DNA from: Fodinibius salicampi | Lineage (GTDB): Bacteria > Bacteroidota > Rhodothermia > Balneolales > Balneolaceae | Direction of reading: 5' to 3' | Assembly: GCF_039545095.1 (NCBI RefSeq) | Contig: NZ_BAABRS010000006.1 | Location: 50,091-114,090, forward strand | Length of the DNA: 64,000 nucleotides | Shown: piece by piece, positions 27,698 through 36,304 of the stretch | Position numbering within the stretch: the first letter of the stretch is position 1 | Layout of the letters: every line of letters starts with the position of its first letter | Position numbers and translations under genes: made by a program | Notes under the pieces: model-generated | What the model was told of the DNA's origin: nothing | What the model saw: the letters and a program-made list of their open reading frames with translations, nothing else | Databases searched by the model: none

Positions 27698-28741
27698 TTA
27701 ATTTCCTGTTGAATCACCGGGGAGTGAATTGGCTTTTTTGCTAACATTAGGATCATCCATCGTACCTCGTATATCAAATACAATAGCACCATTCCTTTGG
27801 TTGAGGGAGAAGGAAAATAGTTTTTGTGCATTTTGGAGAACTCGTTCAAAAGAATCAGAAAAATTATCTATGGTTATACTAGCTTCCTCTAGTTGAGACT
27901 GGGCGAGTGACTGTTGAGGATCAAGATATCCCTTGGCAGTAACTTGAGCCAATTCTGCCTTGAGTTCGGAATGGATATATAATCGATTTGATGCAGAATC
28001 CGGCTTCGAAGTAAAGCTCGCAGATTTAAAAGGGATAGCATCGGGAGCATAGCCAAAGCCTTTGATAAAGAAGTTGTAGTTCTCCTGAAAAGATGCCAAT
28101 GGCGTCCATGTCAGAGAGTCCATAGTCACTTCATGTACCCCCTGTCTCCAATAATCAACGTTGTTTGACTCGATGGATCCCTGATATTGAAAAGTATTAG
28201 CCTTTAGACCAGAAACAAGAGTATTCGGGAATTCCATTTGGAGCTTAGTTCCTTCCGCACGAAAATGCTGGGATACGGAATAAGCGGTGTCTAAAACGGC
28301 TGTTCGGATAGCATCGAGTGCCTGTCCTTCAAAAAAGAGTTGTAGCTGCTCAGCCGATACTCTATGCTGTTTTGATTGATTAAGGTATGAAGGGTTAATC
28401 AAATTGGCTTTGCCGCTATAAATATTTTCCAGAGCATATTCCGTGCCACCTGTATAAAACTTCAGGGCATCAATATATGAGAGATCTATGGTTAGCTTGT
28501 CCGCTCGTTCAATATGCTGGTTCATAACAATGGTTAGGTCACGCATGATGACCTTTCCCGAAAATGGAGTAACCTTAAGAGAGGAATATTCCACAACCGG
28601 GGCGTTAGCGGTATCGGTTTGTTGCTCAATAAGCATCTCTATCTGTTGCTCCGCCTGATTGGCAGCATAAAAGTGGTAGCCGATAATGGCTAATATTAGG
28701 ACTCCAAAACCAATAAGGGAGTACAATAATTTTCGGCTCAT
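27698..28741 (-). CDS. hypothetical single-pass membrane protein, AsmA/YdgA-like
   Basis: 347 residues. An N-terminal membrane anchor (about 5-26, LLYSLIGFGVLILAIIGYHFY) is followed by a beta-rich periplasmic part containing repeated strand patterns such as VTPFSGKVIMRDLTIVM and IHSELKAELAQVTAKGYLDP. The anchor plus SLKVTPFSGKVIMRDL resembles the AsmA/DUF945 class of envelope proteins, an inference. It begins 20 nt after the hisS stop on the same strand and may be cotranscribed with hisS. Confidence 0.65.
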   Translation of the reverse strand: MSRKLLYSLIGFGVLILAIIGYHFYAANQAEQQIEMLIEQQTDTANAPVVEYSSLKVTPFSGKVIMRDLTIVMNQHIERADKLTIDLSYIDALKFYTGGTEYALENIYSGKANLINPSYLNQSKQHRVSAEQLQLFFEGQALDAIRTAVLDTAYSVSQHFRAEGTKLQMEFPNTLVSGLKANTFQYQGSIESNNVDYWRQGVHEVTMDSLTWTPLASFQENYNFFIKGFGYAPDAIPFKSASFTSKPDSASNRLYIHSELKAELAQVTAKGYLDPQQSLAQSQLEEASITIDNFSDSFERVLQNAQKLFSFSLNQRNGAIVFDIRGTMDDPNVSKKANSLPGDSTGN

Positions 28742-28760
28742 AGCATCCTCCTCCTTTTTC

Positions 28761-30020
28761 TCAATTGACTAGCTGGTTTAGGATATTTTCAAAACTATAG
28801 GTTTCTTCTTCACTGGCCTTCATATCGCGGAGTACAAATTTTTCTTCATTGAGTTCATTTTCTCCAACGATAATGACATGCCGGGCGTTCTCACGGTCGG
28901 CATCTTTCATTTGGGCTTTGATAGAACGCCCGATATAGTCCATGGAAGCTGAAAGGCCTGCTTCACGCAATTTGGGTAGATGTTTAACAGCCCATTTACG
29001 AGCTTTTTCTCCAAGCGTTACAATATAGACATCAAGCATCTCTTCTTCAGCTAAAGGAATCCCCAGTTCTTCGCAGGCGATCATTAACCGTTCTATACCA
29101 GAAGCGAATCCCACTGCGGGAGTTGGTTGACCACCTACCTCTTCAATCAGCAGATCATAGCGTCCGCCACCGCCGAGGGCATCCTGGGCACCCAGATCAG
29201 GACTGATGAGCTCAAAGGCTGTACGGGTATAGTAATCAAGTCCGCGTACCAGGTGTGGATCTTCTACAAAAGGTATATCAAGTTCTTTCAATAATTCTTT
29301 GACCCGTGCATAATGATCAGCTGTGTCTTCGGTCAGGAAATCGGTAATAATTGGTGCGTCTTTGATATAAGGCTGATCTTCCTCTTCTTTAGAATCTAGT
29401 ATTCGAAGAGGGTTCTTTTCAAAACGATCCTGAGAAATTTGGCTTAGCTCGGAAAGATTTGGTCGGAAGTGATCTTTAAGGGCTTTTGTATAGGCTTTAC
29501 GGCTTTCCGGATCTCCGACTGAGTTTATCTTCAAGGTAGTATTGCTAATTCCAATGCGATCATAAATAGCCATCATTAACGCAATAATATCTACATCAGC
29601 AGCGGGATCGTCGGCGCCGATAATTTCAGCTCCGAACTGGTGAAACTGTCGTTGGCGCCCTTTTTGTGGTTTTTCAGCGCGGAACATCGGCCCGATGTAA
29701 TATAGATTTTGAGTACCTCCACGCTGGTCCAGATGATGCTCAACAAAAGCGCGCGCAACCGGTGCTGTACATTCGGGGCGCAATACATACTGGTCATCAC
29801 CGCGTTCGAAGGCAAACATCTCTTTAGAGACAATATCTGTCAGCTGCCCCACACCACGGGCAATAAGCTCCGTCTGCTCCATAATGGGTGTTCGAATCTC
29901 CTCAAAGTTAAATCTTTTTGCCTCTTCGTGAATAATACGTTCTAATGCCTGCCATTTTCCTACTTCATCGGGGAGAATATCCACCATCCCAACATGGGTA
30001 CTAAACGTGGGTTGCGCCAT
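28761..30020 (-). CDS. hisS: histidine--tRNA ligase
   Basis: Class II aminoacyl-tRNA synthetase charging tRNA-His; cytosolic, 419 residues, normal length. It opens with GMVDILPDEVGKWQALE. Motif 2 is VLRPECTAPVARAF, and the histidine-specific motifs are LVRGLDYYTRTAFEL and ALGGGGRYDLLIEEVGG, with motif 3 PAVGFASGIERLM. The last roughly 95 residues form the anticodon-binding domain (YIVTLGEKARKWA). All catalytic motifs are intact. Confidence 0.96.
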   Translation of the reverse strand: MAQPTFSTHVGMVDILPDEVGKWQALERIIHEEAKRFNFEEIRTPIMEQTELIARGVGQLTDIVSKEMFAFERGDDQYVLRPECTAPVARAFVEHHLDQRGGTQNLYYIGPMFRAEKPQKGRQRQFHQFGAEIIGADDPAADVDIIALMMAIYDRIGISNTTLKINSVGDPESRKAYTKALKDHFRPNLSELSQISQDRFEKNPLRILDSKEEEDQPYIKDAPIITDFLTEDTADHYARVKELLKELDIPFVEDPHLVRGLDYYTRTAFELISPDLGAQDALGGGGRYDLLIEEVGGQPTPAVGFASGIERLMIACEELGIPLAEEEMLDVYIVTLGEKARKWAVKHLPKLREAGLSASMDYIGRSIKAQMKDADRENARHVIIVGENELNEEKFVLRDMKASEEETYSFENILNQLVN

Positions 30021-30179
30021 GAATAAATTGATTCTGGATTGATATTATTTGCTCCTAAGATAAGAGTCTGCCAATAGAAATTCTTATCCAATTTTGGATG
30101 GAGGTATCAAATATTATTTATCATCCAGATGAATGCTGGATCAACAGATTAAATAATAGAAATGAATAGGTAATTGAAA

Positions 30180-31166
30180 TTACATACCGGTCAATATAAT
30201 TTTGCCAGTATTTTTGTTGTCTTGCATTCGTTGATGGGCTTCTTCTGTATTCTTCCAGTTAAAGGTTGAATCGATAAAAGGGTTTAAAACTTCTTTGTTA
30301 AATAGGGGTAGGCAATGCTCTGCAAAATCCTTTGTGAGAGATGCTTTATAATCTAAAGAGCGGGAACGTAATGTGGATCCAATTACGGTGAGTCTTTTCC
30401 GGAGGATGGGAATCAGACTTGGTTCTTCAATTTTATGGCCACCTAAAAATGACAGATAGACGACTCTTCCGTCCATGCCTAAAACTTCCATATTATTATG
30501 CCAATAGGGCTTGCCAATAAAGTCTATAATCAAATCAACCGATTCGGGACCGACATTATTTTTAATTTCTTCAGCGTAATTTTGGGTCTTGTAATTGTAG
30601 GCAAAGTCAGCTCCCAGTTTTTTAGCGGCATCCAGTTTGTATTGTTTCCCTGCGGTAGTAATTATTTGAGCATCATAGAGGTGGCGGGCCAACTGAATGG
30701 CAGAGGTTCCCACGCCACTGCCTCCCGCGTGAATCAGCACAGTCTCCTGTTTTTGGAGTTTGCCCAGCCAGTCTAAGCTTTGAAATGCTGTTAGAAATGT
30801 TTCTGGAATAGCCGCGGCTTCGTTAAAAGAGAGATTGTCGGGTATCGCCATTGCCATGTTTTCATGGAGCGTGCAGTATTGGGCATACCCGCCCCCTGCT
30901 AAGAGTCCAAAAACCCGATCTCCGGCTTCCCACTGTTCTACTTCACGTCCCGTCTTTTCAATAGTACCGGCCATTTCTAATCCCAATATATTGCTGGCAC
31001 TTTCTGGCGGAGGGTAGTTTCCGGTGCGTTGCAGGAGATCGGCGCGGTTAAGAGCGGATGCTTTTATTTTAACCAGTAATTCATTCGGACCCGGCTTTGG
31101 GGTAGGTACTTCTTCAATAGCGAGAGATGAATTTTTGCCTGGGTTTTGAACTTGTATAGCTTTCAT
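30180..31166 (-). CDS. NAD(P)H-quinone oxidoreductase / PIG3-type zinc-independent MDR
   Basis: 328-residue medium-chain dehydrogenase/reductase of the quinone-oxidoreductase group. It has the N-terminal MKAIQVQNPG, the ALNRADLLQRTGNYPPP stretch typical of PIG3, and the NADPH-binding GGSGVGTSAIQLAR. The catalytic-zinc cysteine and structural-zinc cluster of alcohol dehydrogenases are absent, so no zinc chemistry is expected. It would reduce quinones or enones with NADPH. It is monocistronic and 160 nt from hisS. Confidence 0.88.
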   Translation of the reverse strand: MKAIQVQNPGKNSSLAIEEVPTPKPGPNELLVKIKASALNRADLLQRTGNYPPPESASNILGLEMAGTIEKTGREVEQWEAGDRVFGLLAGGGYAQYCTLHENMAMAIPDNLSFNEAAAIPETFLTAFQSLDWLGKLQKQETVLIHAGGSGVGTSAIQLARHLYDAQIITTAGKQYKLDAAKKLGADFAYNYKTQNYAEEIKNNVGPESVDLIIDFIGKPYWHNNMEVLGMDGRVVYLSFLGGHKIEEPSLIPILRKRLTVIGSTLRSRSLDYKASLTKDFAEHCLPLFNKEVLNPFIDSTFNWKNTEEAHQRMQDNKNTGKIILTGM

Positions 31167-31236
31167 ATATTGGTAGATCTATCTATCAATTATATAATTA
31201 TGGTTCCTCAATTTTTGGGATCTGCAAGATAACTAT

Positions 31237-32727
31237 TTAGCTAAAGATAAAGTTATATAAGCGCTTATATCCTTCCTTAAGCAGGTTTTCTACATCATCA
31301 GAGAGGTTAAATAATAAAATAGCTCCGGTAAAGATGAGGGTAATAACGGAAGACCGTACCACTAAGTCGATGATAAAGTTATAGAGATAAGGGATTTGGG
31401 ATGCAATACCTAAACAGGCGGTTGCGATAAGGATCACAGCAAAAGCATTCCATCGGAAAGGCTGCATATCTAACTTAATCCAAACATATACGAACTTGAC
31501 AAAATTATAAACAAATATTGAAATGGCAGTGGCCGTAGCTGCACCTAGCATTCCCCAAAGCTGAATAAGAAAGTAGTTGGTAGTAATGGTAAGCACGATT
31601 AGCAAGATGTTTGTATAGAGATCAAACCGATAATACTTGGAGTTCAGTATAATGCTTCCATTGATGCCGGTAGCCATATTAAAAAGTTTAGCAGCTCCTA
31701 TTATGATAATAATCCATTGCGCTCCATGATATTCTTCAGGTAGTAAAAACATCAGGTTGTGCATGTTAGCCCAGATACCAACGTAGAGCAATACACCGCC
31801 AATAAGTTGATTCAGGGAAGTACGTTTGTAAAGCGAATCAACCTGGTTGAACTGTTTCTGTTTGATAAGGTCTGCTAATACAGGTGAAGCTATCTTCACA
31901 ATTGAACGCTGAGGGACCGCGATAACAGACCCGACATAAAAGGCGATCGCATACACGGCCGTATCGTCGAGATTAGTCATAGCCCCGAGCATGATAATAT
32001 CAATATTGCCAACCAGTAAAGTTGCGAGTCCGCCGAGCAGAGAATAGGCGCCGTAGACCCCCATCCCTTTGAGAAACTTTGATCTTTTATTGAGTATGGG
32101 GAAAGCCAGCGAGAGTTCTCCCCGACGGTAAAGGTAGGTCAGCAGATAAAAGGGTTGAATACAGTAAATGCTAACAAAGCCAATCATGAAAAGCGTGAAA
32201 GAGATCCACCCAAAATCGTAGATAACCAATAACAGAATGATAAGCACTCGCATCAGGACTTCATTCAGAAAAGAGCCGGTGACCGAATCTTGTAGAGCGC
32301 GGACATAATTATTGATGACTTCAAAAAAAAGAGTAGCAAACACCAGGGGAATTAGATAGAGGTAATAGTCGGCGAAAAGCGTGGATTGATCATTAAAATA
32401 GAAGATAAAAAGATCATCAAATAGCAGGTAAATCAGTGAGAAGAGCAGAAATCCTCCCAACGGTATTAACAAGATGAGTGAAAGGAAGCGGCTCCGAGAG
32501 CGTTTCGAATGCTGGAAATAGGGAAAAAAGCGGATAACCACATTGTTGATACCCATATGGGCAAATTGGGAGCATACCACGGAAAGAGAAATGAGCAGTC
32601 GGGTAAGTCCATACTGATCGAGCGTTATAATGCGGGGAAAGAGTAGGATTGTAGTGACAAAGCCCAACCCTATTCCCACATAGGAAATAATAGTGTTTTT
32701 TATGCTCTGTCGAATAATTACGCCCAA
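31237..32727 (-). CDS. polysaccharide flippase (Wzx/MATE-like)
   Basis: 496 residues with about 12-14 hydrophobic helices. The N-terminus (IRQSIKNTIISYVGIGLGFVTTILLFPRI) and the pattern of short charged loops fit the MVF/Wzx lipid-linked oligosaccharide exporters. It would flip undecaprenyl-linked glycan units to the outer leaflet. The neighbours on the same strand are a TupA-like ATP-grasp protein and a GT2 glycosyltransferase, so the unit is a small surface-glycan cluster. Confidence 0.85.
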   Translation of the reverse strand: MGVIIRQSIKNTIISYVGIGLGFVTTILLFPRIITLDQYGLTRLLISLSVVCSQFAHMGINNVVIRFFPYFQHSKRSRSRFLSLILLIPLGGFLLFSLIYLLFDDLFIFYFNDQSTLFADYYLYLIPLVFATLFFEVINNYVRALQDSVTGSFLNEVLMRVLIILLLVIYDFGWISFTLFMIGFVSIYCIQPFYLLTYLYRRGELSLAFPILNKRSKFLKGMGVYGAYSLLGGLATLLVGNIDIIMLGAMTNLDDTAVYAIAFYVGSVIAVPQRSIVKIASPVLADLIKQKQFNQVDSLYKRTSLNQLIGGVLLYVGIWANMHNLMFLLPEEYHGAQWIIIIIGAAKLFNMATGINGSIILNSKYYRFDLYTNILLIVLTITTNYFLIQLWGMLGAATATAISIFVYNFVKFVYVWIKLDMQPFRWNAFAVILIATACLGIASQIPYLYNFIIDLVVRSSVITLIFTGAILLFNLSDDVENLLKEGYKRLYNFIFS

Positions 32728-32776
32728 AGTATTGATCGAACGTTAGGGATTAAAAGTAGTTTAACTGTTTTGGTAG

Positions 32777-33661
32777 TTACGTTAATTCTCTGTTGAGGTC
32801 AAGCCAAGATCCTACTTTATATTCCAGCTCTTCAGGTTGAAAAGGGACGAAACCGTTTCCGGGATAGTTAGTCAGTTCACCAAAATAAATGTGATTTTCT
32901 AACAAGTATAGATCCACACGTATAAAACTGAAATCAGCCGCCAAAGCTTCGGCAATGTTAATCGCCTCATCAATATTTTTGGGGCATTGCACAGGTTGCT
33001 CGTAGGGAGGATAAAGTAGCCTGCCTTCAATAGGTTCAAAATCGGGATTAAATAAATTTCGTTTCTGATTGCCAAAGCGATCGTAGTCGACCTGTATTAG
33101 TTTCACTTTCCCATGGAAACAAAACAATTTATAGTCTTTGGGGATGGTTCCTTTTTGAGTGAGCAGTAATTCTTCAGCAAGGATTTTTCTGGGTAATCCC
33201 TTGTAGGCCCACTCTCGTCCGAATCGGTAATAGTTGGTCTGCTTCCACTCTTCTGTACTTTGTTGAATAGTGTTTAAGTGTTCGTTCTCTTTGTCTCTTA
33301 TTATTGAAAGCATTCCGCAGCCGTGGTTGGCTTTCAATACAAATTGTTGGGGTAGAGATTCCCAAATGGGTTGGGTAAGGGTATCAAAGGAATCTATGAG
33401 TGGAACCAGATGACTTTTGCCTATTTTTTTGTCTACCCAATCTCTGACTGCAAGGCGGTTTGCTGCTAGTTGCCGAAGTTGTGTTCGTTCGTTAAGCTTT
33501 ATCCATTGTATTTTTTCGGTAAATTTTTGAGGATTTTCGAGATCAGGCCATTCATCCAGCTCCAGCCAGTAGCGCACTCTTGCATACCACTTGTCGGAAA
33601 GCAAATGTCTGTAAAAACCCCAGAAGAGTTTTCTGAGTATCTGTTTAATACCTCTTTTCAT
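32777..33661 (-). CDS. TupA-like ATP-grasp protein of glycan cluster
   Basis: About 294 residues. The N-terminal WPDLENPQKFTEKIQWIKLNERTQL and YFGELTNYPGNGFVPFQPEE are typical of the TupA-like ATP-grasp family found in polysaccharide loci. The ATP-grasp core shows QQFVLKANHGCGM and LAEELLLTQKGTIPKDYKLFCFHG. The family is thought to add amino acids or amino-acid-like groups to teichuronopeptide-like glycans. I placed the start at the ATG at 33661, since a longer frame from 33724 would overlap the upstream gene by 52 nt. Confidence 0.82.
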   Translation of the reverse strand: MKRGIKQILRKLFWGFYRHLLSDKWYARVRYWLELDEWPDLENPQKFTEKIQWIKLNERTQLRQLAANRLAVRDWVDKKIGKSHLVPLIDSFDTLTQPIWESLPQQFVLKANHGCGMLSIIRDKENEHLNTIQQSTEEWKQTNYYRFGREWAYKGLPRKILAEELLLTQKGTIPKDYKLFCFHGKVKLIQVDYDRFGNQKRNLFNPDFEPIEGRLLYPPYEQPVQCPKNIDEAINIAEALAADFSFIRVDLYLLENHIYFGELTNYPGNGFVPFQPEELEYKVGSWLDLNRELT

Positions 33662-33672
33662 ATTCTTGATAT

Positions 33673-34611
33673 TTATGGGGAAGGAGTTTGAGCATTTATC
33701 CCAAAATATCCTTCTGCTATCCATTTGCGAAATTTAATGAGCATCAAGGCCTTCGGAAGCTGTAAGGAGAATGCATAAGGAAAAAAGAGCAAAAAGGTAG
33801 CAATTATTTTCAAAAGTTCTCTTACTATTTCTTCAGTTCTTTGATTGGGTTCATTTTGTACCTGTAGGGCGATGCTTTCTCCCAGCCCAATAGCCTGTCG
33901 GCGAATATATTCCTCGGTAAGCCGTTCTTCATTAACCCTGTGAAAGAGTTTGGCTTCCGGCAGGTAGTGGATATCTATATTTTCAGCTCTGATCCGTCGG
34001 AAGAGTTCTTTTTCTTCACTGGCTTTCAGCTGATTACCTTTGCGTCCAAGTTCGGTATCAAATCCACCCAGCAGGCCAAAAATATTTTTACGAAACCCCA
34101 TATTACCGCCAAAGGGATATTTATTTTGAGGATATTTCCTGGGGGAATCACCAAGATCATGATGTCCTAGAAGGGGTAATAAAAAATGGGACATCCAATC
34201 GGGACGCGGATCATCGAATTGTACATGAATTTTGCCGCCGGCCGCCAAGGCATTGGGATTGCTCGAAAAGAAAGAGACCCAGCGGGGAATTAGTTTTTTT
34301 GTGGCCCGTATATCATCATCCAAAAATACAACACGTGGAGTTTGAGCCTCCTTTATGCCTCGGTTTCGGGCATGCGAAAGACCTTGTTTTGTCTCTTTGA
34401 TATATCGGATGGTATTACCATCTTTAGCGTACTGCTGCTGATAACCTTTAACGACTTCCGGTGTTGAGTCGGTAGAATTATTATCAATAATAAGCAATTC
34501 TGCCGGTTGGCTGGTAAGGCCGGACTCCACGAGGGATTGCAGGGTATCGTCGAGATAACCAGCGCGGTTATAACTACAGATAATAAAAGAAACTTTTGAA
34601 CGCTGTTTCAT
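33673..34611 (-). CDS. glycosyltransferase family 2
   Basis: GT-A fold enzyme of about 312 residues: KVSFIICSYNRAGYLDDTLQ at the N-terminus, LLIIDNNSTDST, and RVVFLDDDIRAT with the DxD metal site. A C-terminal hydrophobic helix (about 275-295) suggests membrane association. It would transfer a nucleotide-activated sugar to a lipid-linked glycan; donor and acceptor are unknown. The ATG at 34611 (MKQRSKVSFI) is chosen over the open-frame start at 34677, which adds a hydrophobic stretch unlike the family. Confidence 0.87.
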   Translation of the reverse strand: MKQRSKVSFIICSYNRAGYLDDTLQSLVESGLTSQPAELLIIDNNSTDSTPEVVKGYQQQYAKDGNTIRYIKETKQGLSHARNRGIKEAQTPRVVFLDDDIRATKKLIPRWVSFFSSNPNALAAGGKIHVQFDDPRPDWMSHFLLPLLGHHDLGDSPRKYPQNKYPFGGNMGFRKNIFGLLGGFDTELGRKGNQLKASEEKELFRRIRAENIDIHYLPEAKLFHRVNEERLTEEYIRRQAIGLGESIALQVQNEPNQRTEEIVRELLKIIATFLLFFPYAFSLQLPKALMLIKFRKWIAEGYFGINAQTPSP

Positions 34612-34703
34612 GCTAAAAGGTATGATAACCATTATTGGAAAGCTTGAAAATACATTTTTTACCGTGAATAATGCCAATTTTCAAATAGATTGCACTGGGA
34701 ACT

Positions 34704-35534
34704 ATGGATAAACCATTGGTATCGGCTGTGATTACAACCCACAACCGGTTACAGCTCTTGCCACGGGCCCTCGATTCGGTAGTTGTACAGAGTTATGATA
34801 ACATAGAATTAATCGTAGTTGATGATGGTTCTCATCAGTCAGCCCTGCCTATTGTCGAACCTTATTACGATGCTATTTCTCTTCACTATATTCGCAATGA
34901 GGCTCCTATGGGAGCATGTAAAGCGCGGAATCAGGGAATAGAAGAAGCTTCTGGAGATTTTATCGCAGGACTTGATGACGATGATGCATGGACAGAAGAT
35001 CGTATAGAAAAACTGATAGAGGCATATTCTGATGAGTATGCATTTGTAACTTCGGATGTGCGCATGATGTACAAGAAAGGAGTTCCTGTCTGGCAGAAGC
35101 CTGAAGTGATAACGCTTGAAGATCTCCTGTATACCAACTATGTCGGCAATCAGGGATTGATAAAAAAAGAGCGCATACAGGCCGTGGGCGGATTTGATGA
35201 ATCCCTGGATGCCGCACAGGACTATGACCTATGGATTCGATTGGCAGAAGAATACGGACCCATTCGAAATGTGCAGGAGCCTTTACAGGAGGTATACTTG
35301 CAACATGGTGGGGAGCGTATTTCTAACCCTAGGGATCAGCTCAGAGGTTATTTAAAGTTTTATCAGAAACACAAGGATAAGATGAATAAGAGACAGCGCA
35401 AGTATCAGCTGTATAATATCCGGAAGGCAACAGGGAAGGTAACCGGTTTTACCGATTTAGTGGGATGGGTACCTCCCCATCGCTATTGGAAGGAGGCAAA
35501 AAGTTGGCTTGCGGAAAAACTTTTTACTACTTAA
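34704..35534 (+). CDS. glycosyltransferase family 2
   Basis: 276-residue GT-A enzyme with PLVSAVITTHNRLQLLPRALDSV, the nucleotide-sugar region NIELIVVDDGS, and DFIAGLDDDDAWTEDRI holding the DxD metal site; GFDESLDAAQDYDLWIRL is the typical acceptor-side motif. It faces away from the previous GT2 gene (divergent) and abuts the sulfotransferase gene, whose ATG follows its stop without spacing, so the two are cotranscribed and probably act on the same glycan. Confidence 0.89.
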   Translation: MDKPLVSAVITTHNRLQLLPRALDSVVVQSYDNIELIVVDDGSHQSALPIVEPYYDAISLHYIRNEAPMGACKARNQGIEEASGDFIAGLDDDDAWTEDRIEKLIEAYSDEYAFVTSDVRMMYKKGVPVWQKPEVITLEDLLYTNYVGNQGLIKKERIQAVGGFDESLDAAQDYDLWIRLAEEYGPIRNVQEPLQEVYLQHGGERISNPRDQLRGYLKFYQKHKDKMNKRQRKYQLYNIRKATGKVTGFTDLVGWVPPHRYWKEAKSWLAEKLFTT

Positions 35535-36290
35535 ATGGGTTTATTGAAGCGTAATTGGGAAGAATTACGGCTATATTACCGGTACTTCTGTCGCATGCTG
35601 GGAGTTCCTGGTTATCAGGTGCATCAAATATACCTGTCTGATCAAGGACTGATTTATATTCCGATCCCCAAAAATGCCTGCACGTCTATTAAACATGCCC
35701 TGCACGAAATAGAATTCGGTAAGCGTTTCGATGCGAACCTTCCGGAATTCAGCGATTATCGGGAGCATCACGACTATTTTAAAAAACGCCCCTTTGCTTT
35801 TACGAGCGTATCTACCCTTCAGAAACGAACAGATACGACCCGCTTTGCACTGGTACGGGATCCGGTAAAACGGTTAATCTCTTGCTATCGCAATCGTGTG
35901 CTGGATTTAGGTGACTTAGAATCCAGCCAAGAAACACTGAAAAATGAGGGATTGCCAATAAATCCGGACCTCAATACTTTCGTTTTGAATTTAGTAGAAT
36001 ATCGCCATATCAATAAAAGTATTGAGCACCATTCACGTCCTCAATACGAATTTTTGGGCGAAACAATCGATTATTTAGATAGAATTTTTACGCTGAGTGA
36101 GATTTCGGAGTTGGAAGAAATGCTTCAGCGTTTTAAGCCCGGTTTAAAGTTACGCCAACGTAAAACAGGGGGAACAGATATTACTCTGGATGACATATCC
36201 AGAGAAGCTTTGGATGCGGCTATTGAATTTTATAAGAAAGATTATAAGCTGCTTGGGGACTATTTTAGTCCGGATGACTTATCTAAATAG
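35535..36290 (+). CDS. sulfotransferase family protein (glycan-type)
   Basis: 251 residues. Two PAPS-binding motifs can be read: the 5'-phosphosulfate loop IPIPKNACTSIKHAL (about 43-57) and the 3'-phosphate loop ALVRDPVKRLISCY. This wording matches the chondroitin/dermatan-type sulfotransferase family found also in bacteria. It would move sulfate from PAPS to a sugar hydroxyl of the cell-surface polysaccharide. It starts directly after the preceding GT2 stop, supporting a joint role. Confidence 0.82.
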   Translation: MGLLKRNWEELRLYYRYFCRMLGVPGYQVHQIYLSDQGLIYIPIPKNACTSIKHALHEIEFGKRFDANLPEFSDYREHHDYFKKRPFAFTSVSTLQKRTDTTRFALVRDPVKRLISCYRNRVLDLGDLESSQETLKNEGLPINPDLNTFVLNLVEYRHINKSIEHHSRPQYEFLGETIDYLDRIFTLSEISELEEMLQRFKPGLKLRQRKTGGTDITLDDISREALDAAIEFYKKDYKLLGDYFSPDDLSK

Positions 36291-36304
36291 TAGAAGTTAA
36301 TACC

